From assembly GCA_963813195.1 (NCBI GenBank), contig CAWEYC010000012.1:310001-374000 (forward strand): a stretch of 64,000 bases of DNA, in the 5' to 3' direction. The DNA comes from Roseiarcus sp963813195 (GTDB lineage Bacteria; Pseudomonadota; Alphaproteobacteria; Rhizobiales; Beijerinckiaceae). Made by a program: the position numbers and the translations under genes. Positions 55,291 through 64,000 of this stretch are shown here, piece after piece. The notes below the pieces were generated by a model, which saw only the letters and a program-made list of their open reading frames with translations, had not been told where the DNA came from and searched no databases. Each line of letters opens with the position of its first letter. The first letter of the stretch is position 1.

Positions 55291-57434
55291 ATGTTTGATA
55301 TTCAACGCGAGGAATTGACTCTCGGCGGGCGTAAGCTCGTTCTGGAAACGGGCCGCATCGCACGGCAGGCCGACGGCGCTGTGCTTGCGACCTGGGGGGA
55401 AACCACCGTTCTGGCGACCGTGGTCGCCGCCAAGGCGCCGAAGCCCGGCGTCGATTTCTTCCCGCTGACGGTCCACTACCAGGAAAAGGCCTTCGCGGCC
55501 GGGCGCATCCCCGGCGGCTATCTCAAGCGCGAAGGGCGCCTTTCGGACAAGGAAACGCTGACCTCGCGCCTGATCGATCGCCCGATCCGGCCGCTGTTTC
55601 CCGACGATTTCCGTTGCGACACCCAGATCATCGCCACCGTGCTCAGCCATGACATGGAGACCGATCCGGACATTCTCGCACTGATCGCCGCTTCGGCGGC
55701 GCTGACCCTGTCGGGCGTGCCGTTCATGGGCCCGGTCGGCGCGGCGCGCGTCGGCTTCATCAAGGATGAGATCAAGGTCAACCCGACGATCGAGGAGATG
55801 AAGGAATCGGCGCTCGACCTCGTCGTCGCCGGCACCGGGGAAGCCGTCCTGATGGTCGAATCGGAAGCCAAGGAGCTTTCCGAGGAGACGATGCTCAAGG
55901 CGGTCATGGCGGGCCACGCCGCGTTCCAGCCGGTGATCCAGGCGATCATCCGCCTCGCCGAGAAGGCGGCCAAGGAGCCGCGCGAACTCGCGGCGAGCGA
56001 CAAGTCCGTGGTCGAGAAGGCCGTGCTCGAAGTCGGCGAAGCGGATTTGCGCGCCGCCTACTCGATCACGCAGAAGCAGGAGCGCTATGCCGCCGTCGAC
56101 GCGGTCAAGGCGAAGGTGAAGGCCGCGCTGCTGCCCGAAGGGGGCGACGCGAAATTCACCGGCGAGCAGGTCGCGGAGGCTTTCCACGAGCGCCCAGGCC
56201 AAGGTCGTGCGCTGGAACATTCTCGACCACAAGCGCCGCATCGACGGCCGCGACCTGACGACGGTGCGACCGATCCTCGCCCAGGTCGGCGTGCTGCCGC
56301 GCACCCACGGCTCGGCTTTGTTCACGCGCGGCGAGACGCAGGCCCTGGTGGTCGCGACGCTCGGCACCGGCGAGGACGAGCAATACGTCGACTCGCTCGA
56401 GGGAACGTACAAGGAGCGCTTCCTGCTCCATTACAACTTCCCTCCCTATTCCGTCGGCGAGACCGGCCGCATGGGCGCCCCCGGCCGGCGCGAAATCGGG
56501 CACGGCAAGCTCGCCTGGCGCGCCGTCCACCCGATGCTGCCGACCGCCGCCGAGTTCCCCTATACGATCCGCGTCGTCTCCGAGATCACCGAGTTCGAAC
56601 GGCTCGTCCTCGATGGCGACGGTCTGCGGTTCTTCGCTGGCGCTGATGGACGCGGGCGTGCCGCTCAAGCGGCCGACCGCCGGCATCGCGATGGGCCTCA
56701 TCCTCGAAGACCAGCGCTTCGCGGTGCTCTCCGACATCCTCGGCGACGAGGACCATCTCGGCGACATGGACTTCAAGGTCGCCGGCACCACCGAGGGCGT
56801 AACCTCGCTGCAGATGGACATCAAGATCGCCGGGATCACCGAGGAGATCATGAAGGTCGCGCTCGCCCAGGCCAAGGACGGGCGGCTGCACATCCTCGGC
56901 GAAATGGGCAAGGCGCTCACCGGCGCCCGAGCCGAACTCGGCGAGTTCGCGCCGCGCATCGAGACGCTGAAAATCCCGACCGACAAGATCCGCGAAGTGA
57001 TCGGCACCGGCGGCAAGGTCATCCGCGAGATCGTCGAGAAGACTGGCGCCAAGATCAACATCGAGGACGACGGCACGGTGAAGGTCGCCTCCAGCGACGG
57101 CGCCAAGATCAAGGCCGCCATCAACTGGATCAAGTCGATCGCTTCCGATCCCGAGGTCGGCCAGATCTACGACGGCACGGTCGTCAAGACGATGGAGTTC
57201 GGCGCGTTCGTCAACTTCTTCGGCTCGCGCGACGGTCTGGTGCATATCTCCCAGCTCGCCAAGGGCAGGGTCGCCAAGACCACCGACGTCGTCAAGGAAG
57301 GCGACAAGGTGAAGGTCAAGCTGATGGGCTTCGACGATCGCGGCAAGGTCAAGCTGTCGATGCGCGTCGTCGATCAGCAGACCGGCGCCGATCTCGAGAA
57401 GGCGGAAGCCGCGGAAGCCGCCGCGGAAGGTTAA
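55291..57434 (+). CDS. pnp: Polyribonucleotide nucleotidyltransferase (frame shifted twice)
   Basis: PNPase is a phosphorolytic 3'-5' exoribonuclease and a degradosome component. The three frames give the whole 710-residue protein: first RNase PH core (MFDIQREELTLGGRKLVLET, GRIPGGYLKREGRLSDKE), linking helices, second core (RWNILDHKRRIDGRDLTTVR, GETQALVVATLGTGEDEQYV, LMDAGVPLKRPTAGIAMGL), KH domain (IREVIGTGGKVIREIVEKTG) and S1 domain (GTVVKTMEFGAFVNFFGSRDG). One extra base near 56190 and another near 56593 (GAGTTCGAAC for GAGTCGAAC) break the frame. Such a conserved gene is unlikely to be truly dead, so these are probably errors. The AAGGA site lies in a leader hairpin. Confidence 0.9.
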
Positions 57435-57474
57435 AAACCCTGGAACAAACAGGGGTTCACTTCGTTGACCCCAC

Positions 57475-57506
57475 GAGCGGCGCCATGCCGGCGCCGCTCT
57501 TCTTTC
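57475..57506 (+). terminator. Intrinsic terminator after pnp
   Basis: GAGCGGCGCC-ATGCC-GGCGCCGCTC forms a perfect 10-bp GC-rich stem followed by TTCTTTC, 41 bp after the pnp stop. Confidence 0.75.
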
Positions 57507-57665
57507 ATCGGGTGGCCGTCCCGCAACTACTTTTCGTAAACCCAAGCCAGGGATCCCAGCGAACTGAAGTCAACTATCACCGCAAAGATGCCCCAGCGTT
57601 AAGGGGGGCGAAAGATTGGCCCGGCAAAATCGAAGTCAAGAATAACCAGACGAGCGATCACTCCC

Positions 57666-57950
57666 ATGCAAGTCAGTTTCAACAGCGCGCTCGACGATGG
57701 GCGCGCCCATTACTCCATTGGCCGCGTAAAGGCCGTTGGTCGCTGGCGCGCGGCGCATGAGCCCAACGGCGAGGCCGATCGACAGGCCGCCCTCGACGCT
57801 CTCGTCCGGGAAGCCGAGGAATACGGCGCCGATGCGCTGATCGAGGTGAACTTCGAGGTCGACGAAATCGTCGGCGCGGATATCGACGGCGTGCCGCTGC
57901 GCCGCGTCGTCGCCACCGGCTCCGCCGTCCGCTTCGCCGTCGCCGCCTAG
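57666..57950 (+). CDS. YbjQ/heavy-metal-binding-domain-like small protein
   Basis: A 94-residue protein: SIGRVKAVGRWRAAHEPNGE, ALDALVREAEEYGADALIEV, FEVDEIVGADIDGVPLRRVVA. The YGADALIEVNFE plus VVATGSAVRF pattern is the YbjQ (DUF74) fold, usually about 100 residues and forming pentamers; function unknown. No strong ribosome binding site is seen. It is convergent with glyS and a short palindrome separates them. Confidence 0.72.
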   Translation: MQVSFNSALDDGRAHYSIGRVKAVGRWRAAHEPNGEADRQAALDALVREAEEYGADALIEVNFEVDEIVGADIDGVPLRRVVATGSAVRFAVAA

Positions 57951-57953
57951 CCG

Positions 57954-57974
57954 TTCTCCCGCTTTGCGGGAGAA
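57954..57974. terminator. Palindrome between convergent YbjQ-like and glyS genes
   Basis: TTCTCCCGC-TTT-GCGGGAGAA, a perfect 9-bp stem with a 3-nt loop. It is the same dispersed sequence as in the glyQ-glyS gap and could end transcripts from both strands, although no T-tract follows. Confidence 0.45.
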
Positions 57975-57979
57975 GGGAG

Positions 57980-60302
57980 TCAGCCCGCGATCTTCGAGAA
58001 ATCCGCGACGGTATGAACCGCGTCGCGTAGCTCGCCGAGCAGGCGCAGGCGGTTGAGCCGCAGCGCCGGGTCGTCGATATTGACGGTGACGCCGACGAAG
58101 AAGGCGTCGACCGGCGGGCGCAGCAAAGCGAGCGCGCGCATCGCCCCCTCGAAATCCTCGCGCGCCACCCGTTCGCGCGCTTCCGCCCCCGCCGCGGCGA
58201 GCGCGTCGGCAAGCGCGATCTCTTCCGGCAGCGCCAGCGCCAGCGGATCGTGCGCGCCCGCGAAGGCGTTCCTGCCGTCCTTCTTTTCCTCGGCGCTGAC
58301 GATATTGGCGGCGCGGCGATAGCCGACCAGCAGGTTCTTGCCGTCGTCCGTGTCGAGGAAGCGCCCGAGCGCCTCGACGCGGCGCACGATCATCAGGAGA
58401 TCGTCCTGGCCGGGCAGCGCGAAGACGGCGTCGATCAGATCGTGCCGCGCGCCCTTGTCGCGCAGGTAGACCTTTAGGCGGTCGGCGAAGAAGGCGAGGA
58501 GGTGGGCCAGAGTTCGAGCTCAGAAACTGCCGACCTTCTGAGTGGTTGAGGCCTCGTTCGCGGTCGAGCAACGTGCACCCATCTTGGGCGACAATGTTCA
58601 GGAGTCACGACGATCTGTGTCCTTCGCTCGATACGCGCCGATCGTAAGAAGCCAGCGACAAAGCCGTCGCCATCTTCGTATCGTTCTCGTACGAAGCAAC
58701 GTCCGCTATCGAGACAGTGCTTCGGCCGTCGAAGATGCAGTCCAGCAACTGCAAGCAGCCGCAGCCGCAGCCCATTCTCCAGCACGATCCGGATCACCCC
58801 CAACGCCGCCCGCCTCAGCGCGTACGGGTCCTTGCTCCCCGTCGGCTTCTCGTCGATCGCCCAGAAACCAACCAGCGTGTCGAGCTTGTCCGCCAGCGCC
58901 ACGGCGATCGAGACCGGCACGGTCGGAATGCGGTCGTTCGGCCCCTGCGGCTTGTAATGCTCCTCGATCGCGTCGGCGACGCTCGGCTCCTCGCCTGTGC
59001 GCGCTCGCGTAATAGCGGCCCATCAGGCCCTGCAATTCCGGGAATTCGCCGACCATTTCGGTCACCAGATCGGCCTTGGCGAGGCGCGCCGCGCGCTCGG
59101 CGAGGTTCGGGTCCGCGTCGACCTGCGGCGCCAGTTCGCGCGCCAGCGCGGCGATGCGCTCGACGCGCTCGCCCTGCGTCCCGAGCTTCTCGTGAAAGAC
59201 GATGCCGAGCGCCTTCAGCTTCTCCAGCCTCTGGTCGAGCGGCTTCTTCGCCTTGTCCCGTAGTCGGGCAAGGGCGCCGAGATCGGTCAGCCAGAAATGG
59301 CGGGCGTCGGCGAGGCGGGCGCGCACGACGCGCCCGTTCCCCGCCGCGATCGCCGCCCCGCCGTCGCTGGCGATGAGGTTCGAGACCAGGATGAATTTGT
59401 TGGCGAGGGCGCCTTCGGCATCGCGCAGCACGAAGCATTTCTGGTTGGCGCGGATCGTCGCGCGGATCACCTCGGGCGGGATTTCGAGGAACGCCGGCTC
59501 GAATTCGCCCATCAGCACGACCGGCCATTCGACGAGGCCAGCGACCTCCTCCAGCAGCCCTTCGTCCTCGACGAGTTCGAGCCCATGCGCCAGCGCGAGG
59601 GCGTGCGCGTCGGCCGAGATCATCTGCTTGCGCCGCTCCGTGTCGAGCACGACCTTCGCCTTGGCGAGCGAAGCGGCGTAATCCTCGAAGCGGCGCGACC
59701 TTGATGGCTTGCGGCGCCATGAAGCGATGCCCGAACGTCGTATCGCCGGCCGTCAGTCCGTCGACGGCGAAGGCGATCGTCTCGACCGTCTCGTGCGGGA
59801 CGCCGAACGTGCACAGGATCGAGCGCAGCGGCCGCACCCAGCGCAAGGCGTCGGGCCGCGCCGATGCCGCGCCCCAGCGCATCGATTTGGGCCAGGGAAA
59901 CGCGCGGATCATCGCCGGCAGGATTTCCGCCAGCAATTCGCGCGTCGGTCGGCCGGGCTTTTCGATGACCGCGAGATAGAATTCGCCCTTCTTGGCGTCC
60001 TTTTCGATCCTTGCGTCCTCGATGCGCGCGAGGCCGGCGCTCTTGAGGAAGCCCTGGATCGCGCCCTCCGGCGCGCCGACGCGCGGCCCCTTGCGCTCCT
60101 CGCGCCGGTGCGGCTGCGCCTCCGGCAGGCCGACGACATGCAGCGCGAGCCGGCGCGGCGTTGCGAAGCTCTGCGCGCCCTCATAGGTCACGTCGGCGTC
60201 GACGAGCGCGCCGGTGACCAACCGCTTCAGGTCGTCCGCCGCCTGGCGCTGCATGCGCGCCGGGATTTCTTCGCTGAAGAGTTCGAGGAGCAGGTCGGGC
60301 AT
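57980..60302 (-). CDS. glyS: Glycyl-tRNA synthetase beta subunit (frame shifted, with an extra segment)
   Basis: With GlyQ it charges tRNA-Gly; bacterial essential enzyme. The pieces in order are MPDLLLELFSEEIPARMQRQ to FMAPQAIKV (60302-59700), MISADAHALALAHGLELV to LMGRYYA (to about 59005), EEPSVADAIEEHYKPQGPND to LENGLRLRL (to 58757), and LLAFFADRLKVYLRDKGARH to the anticodon-binding C terminus (58508-57980). Extra bases lie near 59694 and 59005. Between 58757 and 58508 about 250 bp replace the 70-80 bp expected, with a stop just before LLAFFADRL. The first two breaks look like sequence errors; the extra segment may be an insertion or misassembly. Confidence 0.88.
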
Positions 60303-60350
60303 TGGAAAGGTCTCGGATCAATTGCGTCACTGCAGAAAAGCTAGGGCGGC

Positions 60351-60466
60351 CCTTCTCCCACGATGCGGGAGAAGGTGTCGTCGCGAAGCGATGACGGATG
60401 AGGGGAAGCCGCCGCCGAGCCCTCATCCGGCGCTTCGCGCCACCTTCTCCCGCTAGGCGGGAGAAG
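60351..60466. repeat. Composite palindromic repeat between glyQ and glyS
   Basis: CCTTCTCCC...GGGAGAAGG (60351-60375), a central GGCGC-TTC-GCGCC stem and CTTCTCCCGC-TAG-GCGGGAGAAG (60444-60466, 10-bp perfect). The distal hairpin overlaps the last codons of glyQ, whose TAG stop is partly in the loop. This is a typical Rhizobiales dispersed palindromic element; it may alter the glyQ/glyS expression ratio. Confidence 0.75.
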
Positions 60467-61391
60467 CGTTCCCACCCCCTGCCGTTTTCAGCCAAGCGGC
60501 GCCGCAGGCTTTGGCGAGCTCGCGCACGCGCAGAATATAGCTTTGGCGCTCGGTGACGGAGATGACGCCCCGCGCGTCCAGCAGGTTGAAGGCGTGGCTC
60601 GCCTTGATGCATTGGTCGTAAGCGGGCAGGGCCATCAGATGCCGGTCGCCCGCCTCGCCCTTCTCCAAAAGCGCGTGGCATTCGGCCTCGGCGTCCTTGA
60701 AGTGTCGGAACAGAACGCCGGTGTCGGCGTGCTCGAAATTGAAGCGCGAGTATTCTTGCTCCGCTTGCAGGAACACGTCGCCGTAACTGATCTTCTCGTC
60801 GCCGGCCCGGCCATTGAAGTTGATGTCGTAGAGGCTGTCGACGCCCTGCACGTACATCGCCAGACGTTCGAGCCCATAGGTCAGTTCGCCCGACACCGGC
60901 GCGCATTCGAAGCCGGCGACCTGCTGGAAATAGGTGAACTGCGAGACCTCCATGCCGTCGCACCAGCATTCCCATCCCAAGCCCCACGCGCCCAAGGTCG
61001 GGCTCTCCCAATCGTCCTCGACGAAACGCACGTCGTGCAGCGCCGCGTCGACGCCGATCGCGGCGAGCGATTCCAGATAGAGCTCCTGCAGGTTCTCCGG
61101 CGAAGGCTTCAGGATCACCTGGAACTGGTAATAGTGCTGCAGGCGATTGGGATTCTCGCCGTAGCGGCCGTCCTTGGGGCGGCGCGAAGGCTGCACATAG
61201 GCGGCCTTCCAGGGCTTCGGCCCAAGCGAACGCAAGGTGGTGGCGGGATGGAACGTGCCGGCGCCGACTTCCATGTCGTAGGGCTGCAGGATGACGCAGC
61301 CCTGCCTCGCCCAAAAGCTCTGCAGGGTCAGAATCAAAGCCTGGAACGATCGCGCGGGATCGAGCGAGGCGTCAGCGCGGGACGAAGACAT
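60453..61391 (-). CDS. glyQ: Glycyl-tRNA synthetase alpha subunit
   Basis: A 312-residue class II synthetase subunit of the alpha2-beta2 GlyRS. Characteristic tracts are FQALILTLQSFWARQGCVIL, PYDMEVGAGTFHPATTLRSL, EDDWESPTLGAWGLGWE and MEVSQFTYFQQVAGFEC. The family length is about 300. The C-terminal end (GNASPA) comes from a palindromic repeat. glyS follows 150 bp later on the same strand, separated by that repeat. Confidence 0.96.
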   Translation of the reverse strand: MSSSRADASLDPARSFQALILTLQSFWARQGCVILQPYDMEVGAGTFHPATTLRSLGPKPWKAAYVQPSRRPKDGRYGENPNRLQHYYQFQVILKPSPENLQELYLESLAAIGVDAALHDVRFVEDDWESPTLGAWGLGWECWCDGMEVSQFTYFQQVAGFECAPVSGELTYGLERLAMYVQGVDSLYDINFNGRAGDEKISYGDVFLQAEQEYSRFNFEHADTGVLFRHFKDAEAECHALLEKGEAGDRHLMALPAYDQCIKASHAFNLLDARGVISVTERQSYILRVRELAKACGAAWLKTAGGGNASPA

Positions 61392-61468
61392 CGGGATGGC
61401 GAACTCGGGTTCTCACGTTTTCGCGGCGGACCCTAGAGACGCCGGCGCCGTGGGTCAACGCGGGCGAT

Positions 61469-62242
61469 TCACGACGGCCAGTCGATCGTCGCTTCGCCGC
61501 GGTGGATCGCCTCGGCGCGCGCGGTGAAGGCGCCGGCCGCTTCGTGCAACACGAGGGGCGGCGCGATGCGAAGCGGCGCTTTCGATCCCTTGACGCCGGC
61601 GATCAGCAGCCGGTGTGCGTTCTCATCGGCGTGCGGATGGATCGGCAACAGTGTGACGCCGCCGAGCCGGCGTCCGATCGCGAGAAGGATGGCCGCCGCC
61701 GCGTCCGGGCGATGGATCATGACGAACCGACCGCGCGGCGCGAGCAAGGCGAGGCTGGCGACGATCCAGGCCTCCAACGATGAAGCGGCGAGCGCCACAT
61801 GCGCGCGCGCGCGGCCGGCATCGGGCGAGGCGCGCACCGCGCCGGCTTCGAAGAACGGCGGATTGGTGACCACGAGATCGGCCTCGCCGTCGGCGAGCCC
61901 CGCTTCGCGCCGGCCTTGCGCGTCGAGCGCGTCGACCGCGACGATCCGCGCGCGCGTCTCGAGGCCGTTGAGGGCGGCGTTCTCGCGTGCGAACGCGGCG
62001 AGTTCGGGATCGATTTCGACGAGGTCGCCGCCCGCCTCGGGCCAACGCTGGAGGAGGGCGAGGCCGACCGCGCCGACGCCGGCGCCGACATCGACCAAAC
62101 GGCGCGCCGGCGCGCCGGCCGCCGCCGCGAGCAGCACGGCGTCGGCGCCGACGCGGTGGCCGCCAATGGGCTGGCGCAGGCGCAACCGCCCGCTCAGGAT
62201 CGCGTCGAGGCTGGTTCGCGCCTCGCCCGCGGCCTCAGCCAT
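61469..62242 (-). CDS. tRNA1(Val) A37 N6-methyltransferase-like protein
   Basis: A 257-residue SAM-dependent methyltransferase. SAM motif DVGAGVGAVGLAL (51-63) and the N6-adenine motif NPPF (127-130, TNPPFFEAG) are present, with LVEIDPELAAFAREN between them. This resembles TrmN6/YfiC, which methylates A37 of tRNA-Val in E. coli. It overlaps the DUF2007 gene by 8 bp. The substrate is inferred from the family. Confidence 0.86.
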   Translation of the reverse strand: MAEAAGEARTSLDAILSGRLRLRQPIGGHRVGADAVLLAAAAGAPARRLVDVGAGVGAVGLALLQRWPEAGGDLVEIDPELAAFARENAALNGLETRARIVAVDALDAQGRREAGLADGEADLVVTNPPFFEAGAVRASPDAGRARAHVALAASSLEAWIVASLALLAPRGRFVMIHRPDAAAAILLAIGRRLGGVTLLPIHPHADENAHRLLIAGVKGSKAPLRIAPPLVLHEAAGAFTARAEAIHRGEATIDWPS

Positions 62243-62459
62243 CGCGCAGCTCGCGGGAGAGGCCGGCCTCGCGCATGAGCCGCCGCGCCCGCTCGTGTTC
62301 GTCCGAGTCGACCATGATCCGTCGCGGCAGAAAGCCGAGCGAGCCTTCGACGGCGCTCATGTGTTGGTCGGCGACGAAGAACGCCACGCCCGCCTGCGAC
62401 AGCAGCGTCTCGATGAGGGAAATCAAGACGAGATCGTTGGTGCGTAGGAGTTCGACCAC
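62235..62459 (-). CDS. DUF2007-domain putative signal-transducing protein
   Basis: A 74-residue protein with the DUF2007 pattern: VELLRTNDLVLISLIETLLS, GVAFFVADQHMSAVEGSLG and PRRIMVDSDEHERARRLM. The family is small and of unknown function; a PII-like role is sometimes proposed. It overlaps the methyltransferase start and is divergent from the polyprenyl synthase gene with a 107-bp gap. Confidence 0.88.
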   Translation of the reverse strand: MVELLRTNDLVLISLIETLLSQAGVAFFVADQHMSAVEGSLGFLPRRIMVDSDEHERARRLMREAGLSRELRDG

Positions 62460-62566
62460 CTCAGGACCTCATCTCTTCGCGCTAATTCGGCGGCGCGGAG
62501 CGCCCTTGCCCGCTCGCCTGGGCGTCTTTATGGTCGCCGGGCTGCGCTCTGGCAAGGGAAGCGTCC

Positions 62567-63580
62567 GTGGGAATTGTCATTCCGCTTGAGGAAAAGTCGC
62601 CGGATAGATTGGTCGAGCTTCTGAACCGGCTCGTGGCCGGCGACATGACGCTCGTCAATCAGACGATCCTCTCGCGCACGGGATCGGACGTCGCGATGAT
62701 TCCCGAAGTCGCCAACCATCTGATTTCGTCGGGCGGAAAGCGCCTGAGGCCGATCCTCACGCTCGCCTCGGCGGGCCTGTGCGGCTATCGCGGCGACGGC
62801 CACGTCAAACTCGCGGCGGCCGTCGAGTTCATGCATACGGCGACGCTGCTGCACGACGATGTCGTCGACGAGAGCGATCTTCGTCGCGGCAAGACGGCCG
62901 CGCGGGTGCTGTGGGGCAACGAGGCGAGCGTCCTGGTTGGCGACTTTCTGCTCGGCCAGGCCTTCAAGATGATGGTCGAGGTGGGCTCGCTGTCCTGTCT
63001 CGACGTGCTCTCCACCGCCGCCGCGGTGATCGCCGAGGGCGAGGTGATGCAGCTTTCGGCGGCCAAGGACACCGCGACCACCGAGGACGCTTATCTCGCG
63101 GTGATTCGCGCCAAGACGGCGGCGCTGTTTTCAGCCGCCTGCGAAGTCGGCCCGATCCTCGCCCAATGCGGCAAGGCGGAAATCGCGGCCTGCCGCGGCT
63201 ACGGCGCCAATCTCGGCGTCGCCTTCCAACTGATCGACGACGCGCTCGATTACGGCGGCTCGTCGGCCAAGCTCGGCAAGAACGTCGGCGACGATTTCCG
63301 CGAGGGAAAGATCACGCTTCCGGTCGTTCTGTCGTTTCGCCGCGGCTCGACGGAGGATCGCGAATTCTGGCGGCGGACGCTGGAGAGGGGTGAAATCGTC
63401 GACGGCGATCTCGAGATCGCTTTGTCGACGATGAAGAAGCATCGCGCGCTCGAGGATACGATCGAGCGCGCCCGCCACTACGGCGCCATGGCCCGCGACG
63501 CGCTGGAGCTGTTTCCCTCCTCGCCTTGGAAACATGCCCTGCTCGACGCGGTCGAGTTCGCCGTCCAGCGCGTGCATTGA
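62567..63580 (+). CDS. ispB: Polyprenyl diphosphate synthase (octaprenyl-type)
   Basis: A 337-residue trans-isoprenyl diphosphate synthase. First Asp-rich motif LLHDDVVDESD (DDxxD 97-101) and second QLIDDALDYGG (DDALD 224-228) bind substrates via Mg2+. GGKRLRP (56-62) binds IPP. The length fits the long-chain, ubiquinone side-chain type. It condenses FPP or GPP with isopentenyl diphosphate. The start is GTG with AAGGGA upstream. It uses products of the MEP pathway to which ispE at the left end belongs. Confidence 0.93.
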   Translation: MGIVIPLEEKSPDRLVELLNRLVAGDMTLVNQTILSRTGSDVAMIPEVANHLISSGGKRLRPILTLASAGLCGYRGDGHVKLAAAVEFMHTATLLHDDVVDESDLRRGKTAARVLWGNEASVLVGDFLLGQAFKMMVEVGSLSCLDVLSTAAAVIAEGEVMQLSAAKDTATTEDAYLAVIRAKTAALFSAACEVGPILAQCGKAEIAACRGYGANLGVAFQLIDDALDYGGSSAKLGKNVGDDFREGKITLPVVLSFRRGSTEDREFWRRTLERGEIVDGDLEIALSTMKKHRALEDTIERARHYGAMARDALELFPSSPWKHALLDAVEFAVQRVH

Positions 63581-63622
63581 ACCGCCAGGGCGTTACTTTT
63601 TGTCTCAATCGCCATCCCTGTC

Positions 63623-63642
63623 ATTCCCGCTTTCGCGGGAAT
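63623..63642. repeat. Short palindrome ATTCCCGC...GCGGGAAT
   Basis: Perfect 8-bp stem with a TTTC loop, preceded by TGTC, matching the repeat at 54027-54047. It lies after ispB and before glgX. Confidence 0.65.
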
Positions 63643-63791
63643 GAACACCCAGGCCGTGGGGCGACCGAAAACAATCGCGATCTGAAGGCCGTCCACCCTG
63701 AGGAATGAGCGCGTGCTCCGCACGACGCGACCTCAGGGAACGAACGTGACCGGTCCGGGTTTGCTTGTCGGCGCAAGCTGGAGGGCGGATC

Positions 63792-64000
63792 GTGGCCAAG
63801 TCGTCGAGTTCGGTTCGCGAGGGGGTCCCGATCCCAATCGGCGCCAATTGGGACGGCAAGGGGGTTAATTTCTCGCTGTTCTCGGCCAACGCCACCAAGG
63901 TCGAGGTGTGCCTGTTCGACCGCACCGGCGGGCAAGAGATCGAGCGCATTGCGCTGCCCGAATACACCGACCAGTTCTTCCACGGCTGGCTGCCCGGCAT
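63792..64000 (+). CDS. glgX: Glycogen debranching enzyme, N-terminal part (3' end outside window)
   Basis: An open frame starting at GTG (63792) and running off the end of the window, 69 full codons seen. It reads VREGVPIPIGANWDGKGVNF, SLFSANATKVEVCLFDRTGG and TDQFFHGWLPG, the CBM48-type start of GlgX/TreX debranching enzymes. It cleaves alpha-1,6 branches of glycogen. The catalytic GH13 domain lies beyond the window. Confidence 0.88.
   Translation, partial: MAKSSSSVREGVPIPIGANWDGKGVNFSLFSANATKVEVCLFDRTGGQEIERIALPEYTDQFFHGWLPG

Overview
The window is high-GC DNA from an alphaproteobacterium, most likely of the Rhizobiales/Hyphomicrobiales (a Beijerinckiaceae/Methylocystaceae-like background is possible but not proven). 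The basis is gene content (YejABEF with deoB, FixJ-type and trifunctional-kinase signalling, DUF1127, DUF3775, DUF2007 and DUF4142 proteins, Ku, PaoABC) and the many short hairpin repeats typical of that order.

Layout. 0-6 kb: end of a TPR protein, ispE, a lysophospholipase-like hydrolase, a GT39 and a GT2-GtrA glycosyltransferase and an EI24/CysZ-like membrane protein, all on +. 6-10 kb: small accessory genes (secreted His-rich peptide, DUF4239, coiled-coil membrane protein) and an ArsR/AHSA1 pair. 10-18 kb, minus strand: an operon yejA-yejB-yejE-yejF-deoB-HIT for peptide uptake and nucleoside salvage. 18-28 kb: nudC, a B12-binding radical SAM protein, then a minus-strand signalling operon (FixJ-like regulator, stand-alone receiver, giant Ser/Thr kinase-ATPase-GAF-PAS-histidine kinase). 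28-35 kb: CopG-type regulator with a PHB-depolymerase-like esterase, a D,D-carboxypeptidase, an Hsp70-like protein, a small hydrolase, Ku and DUF1127. 35-43 kb: aldehyde metabolism (formaldehyde dehydrogenase; periplasmic molybdenum aldehyde oxidoreductase PaoABC with a cupin and DUF4142), ended by an IS630 element. 43-51 kb: an accessory stretch (AraC regulator, cupin, monooxygenase, phosphotransferase, RidA, DUF5996, CGNR regulator, two alpha/beta hydrolases and an internally deleted SDR). 51-64 kb: housekeeping genes (rph, SDR, FAD oxidoreductase, rpsO-pnp, glyQ-glyS, an N6-adenine methyltransferase, polyprenyl synthase) and the start of glgX.

Single-base frameshifts break several conserved genes, including glyS and pnp, which a living cell can hardly lose. 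I therefore read most of them as sequence or assembly errors and the affected genes as probably intact. Exceptions I regard as biological are the IS630 slippery-site frameshift and the SDR remnant.

No rRNA, tRNA or CRISPR was seen. The most interesting leads are the structured pnp leader with a hairpin over its ribosome binding site, an unexplained extra segment inside glyS, an SDR collapsed to its two ends beside a hydrolase lacking its nucleophile, and several perfect palindromes and helically phased repeats in intergenic DNA.
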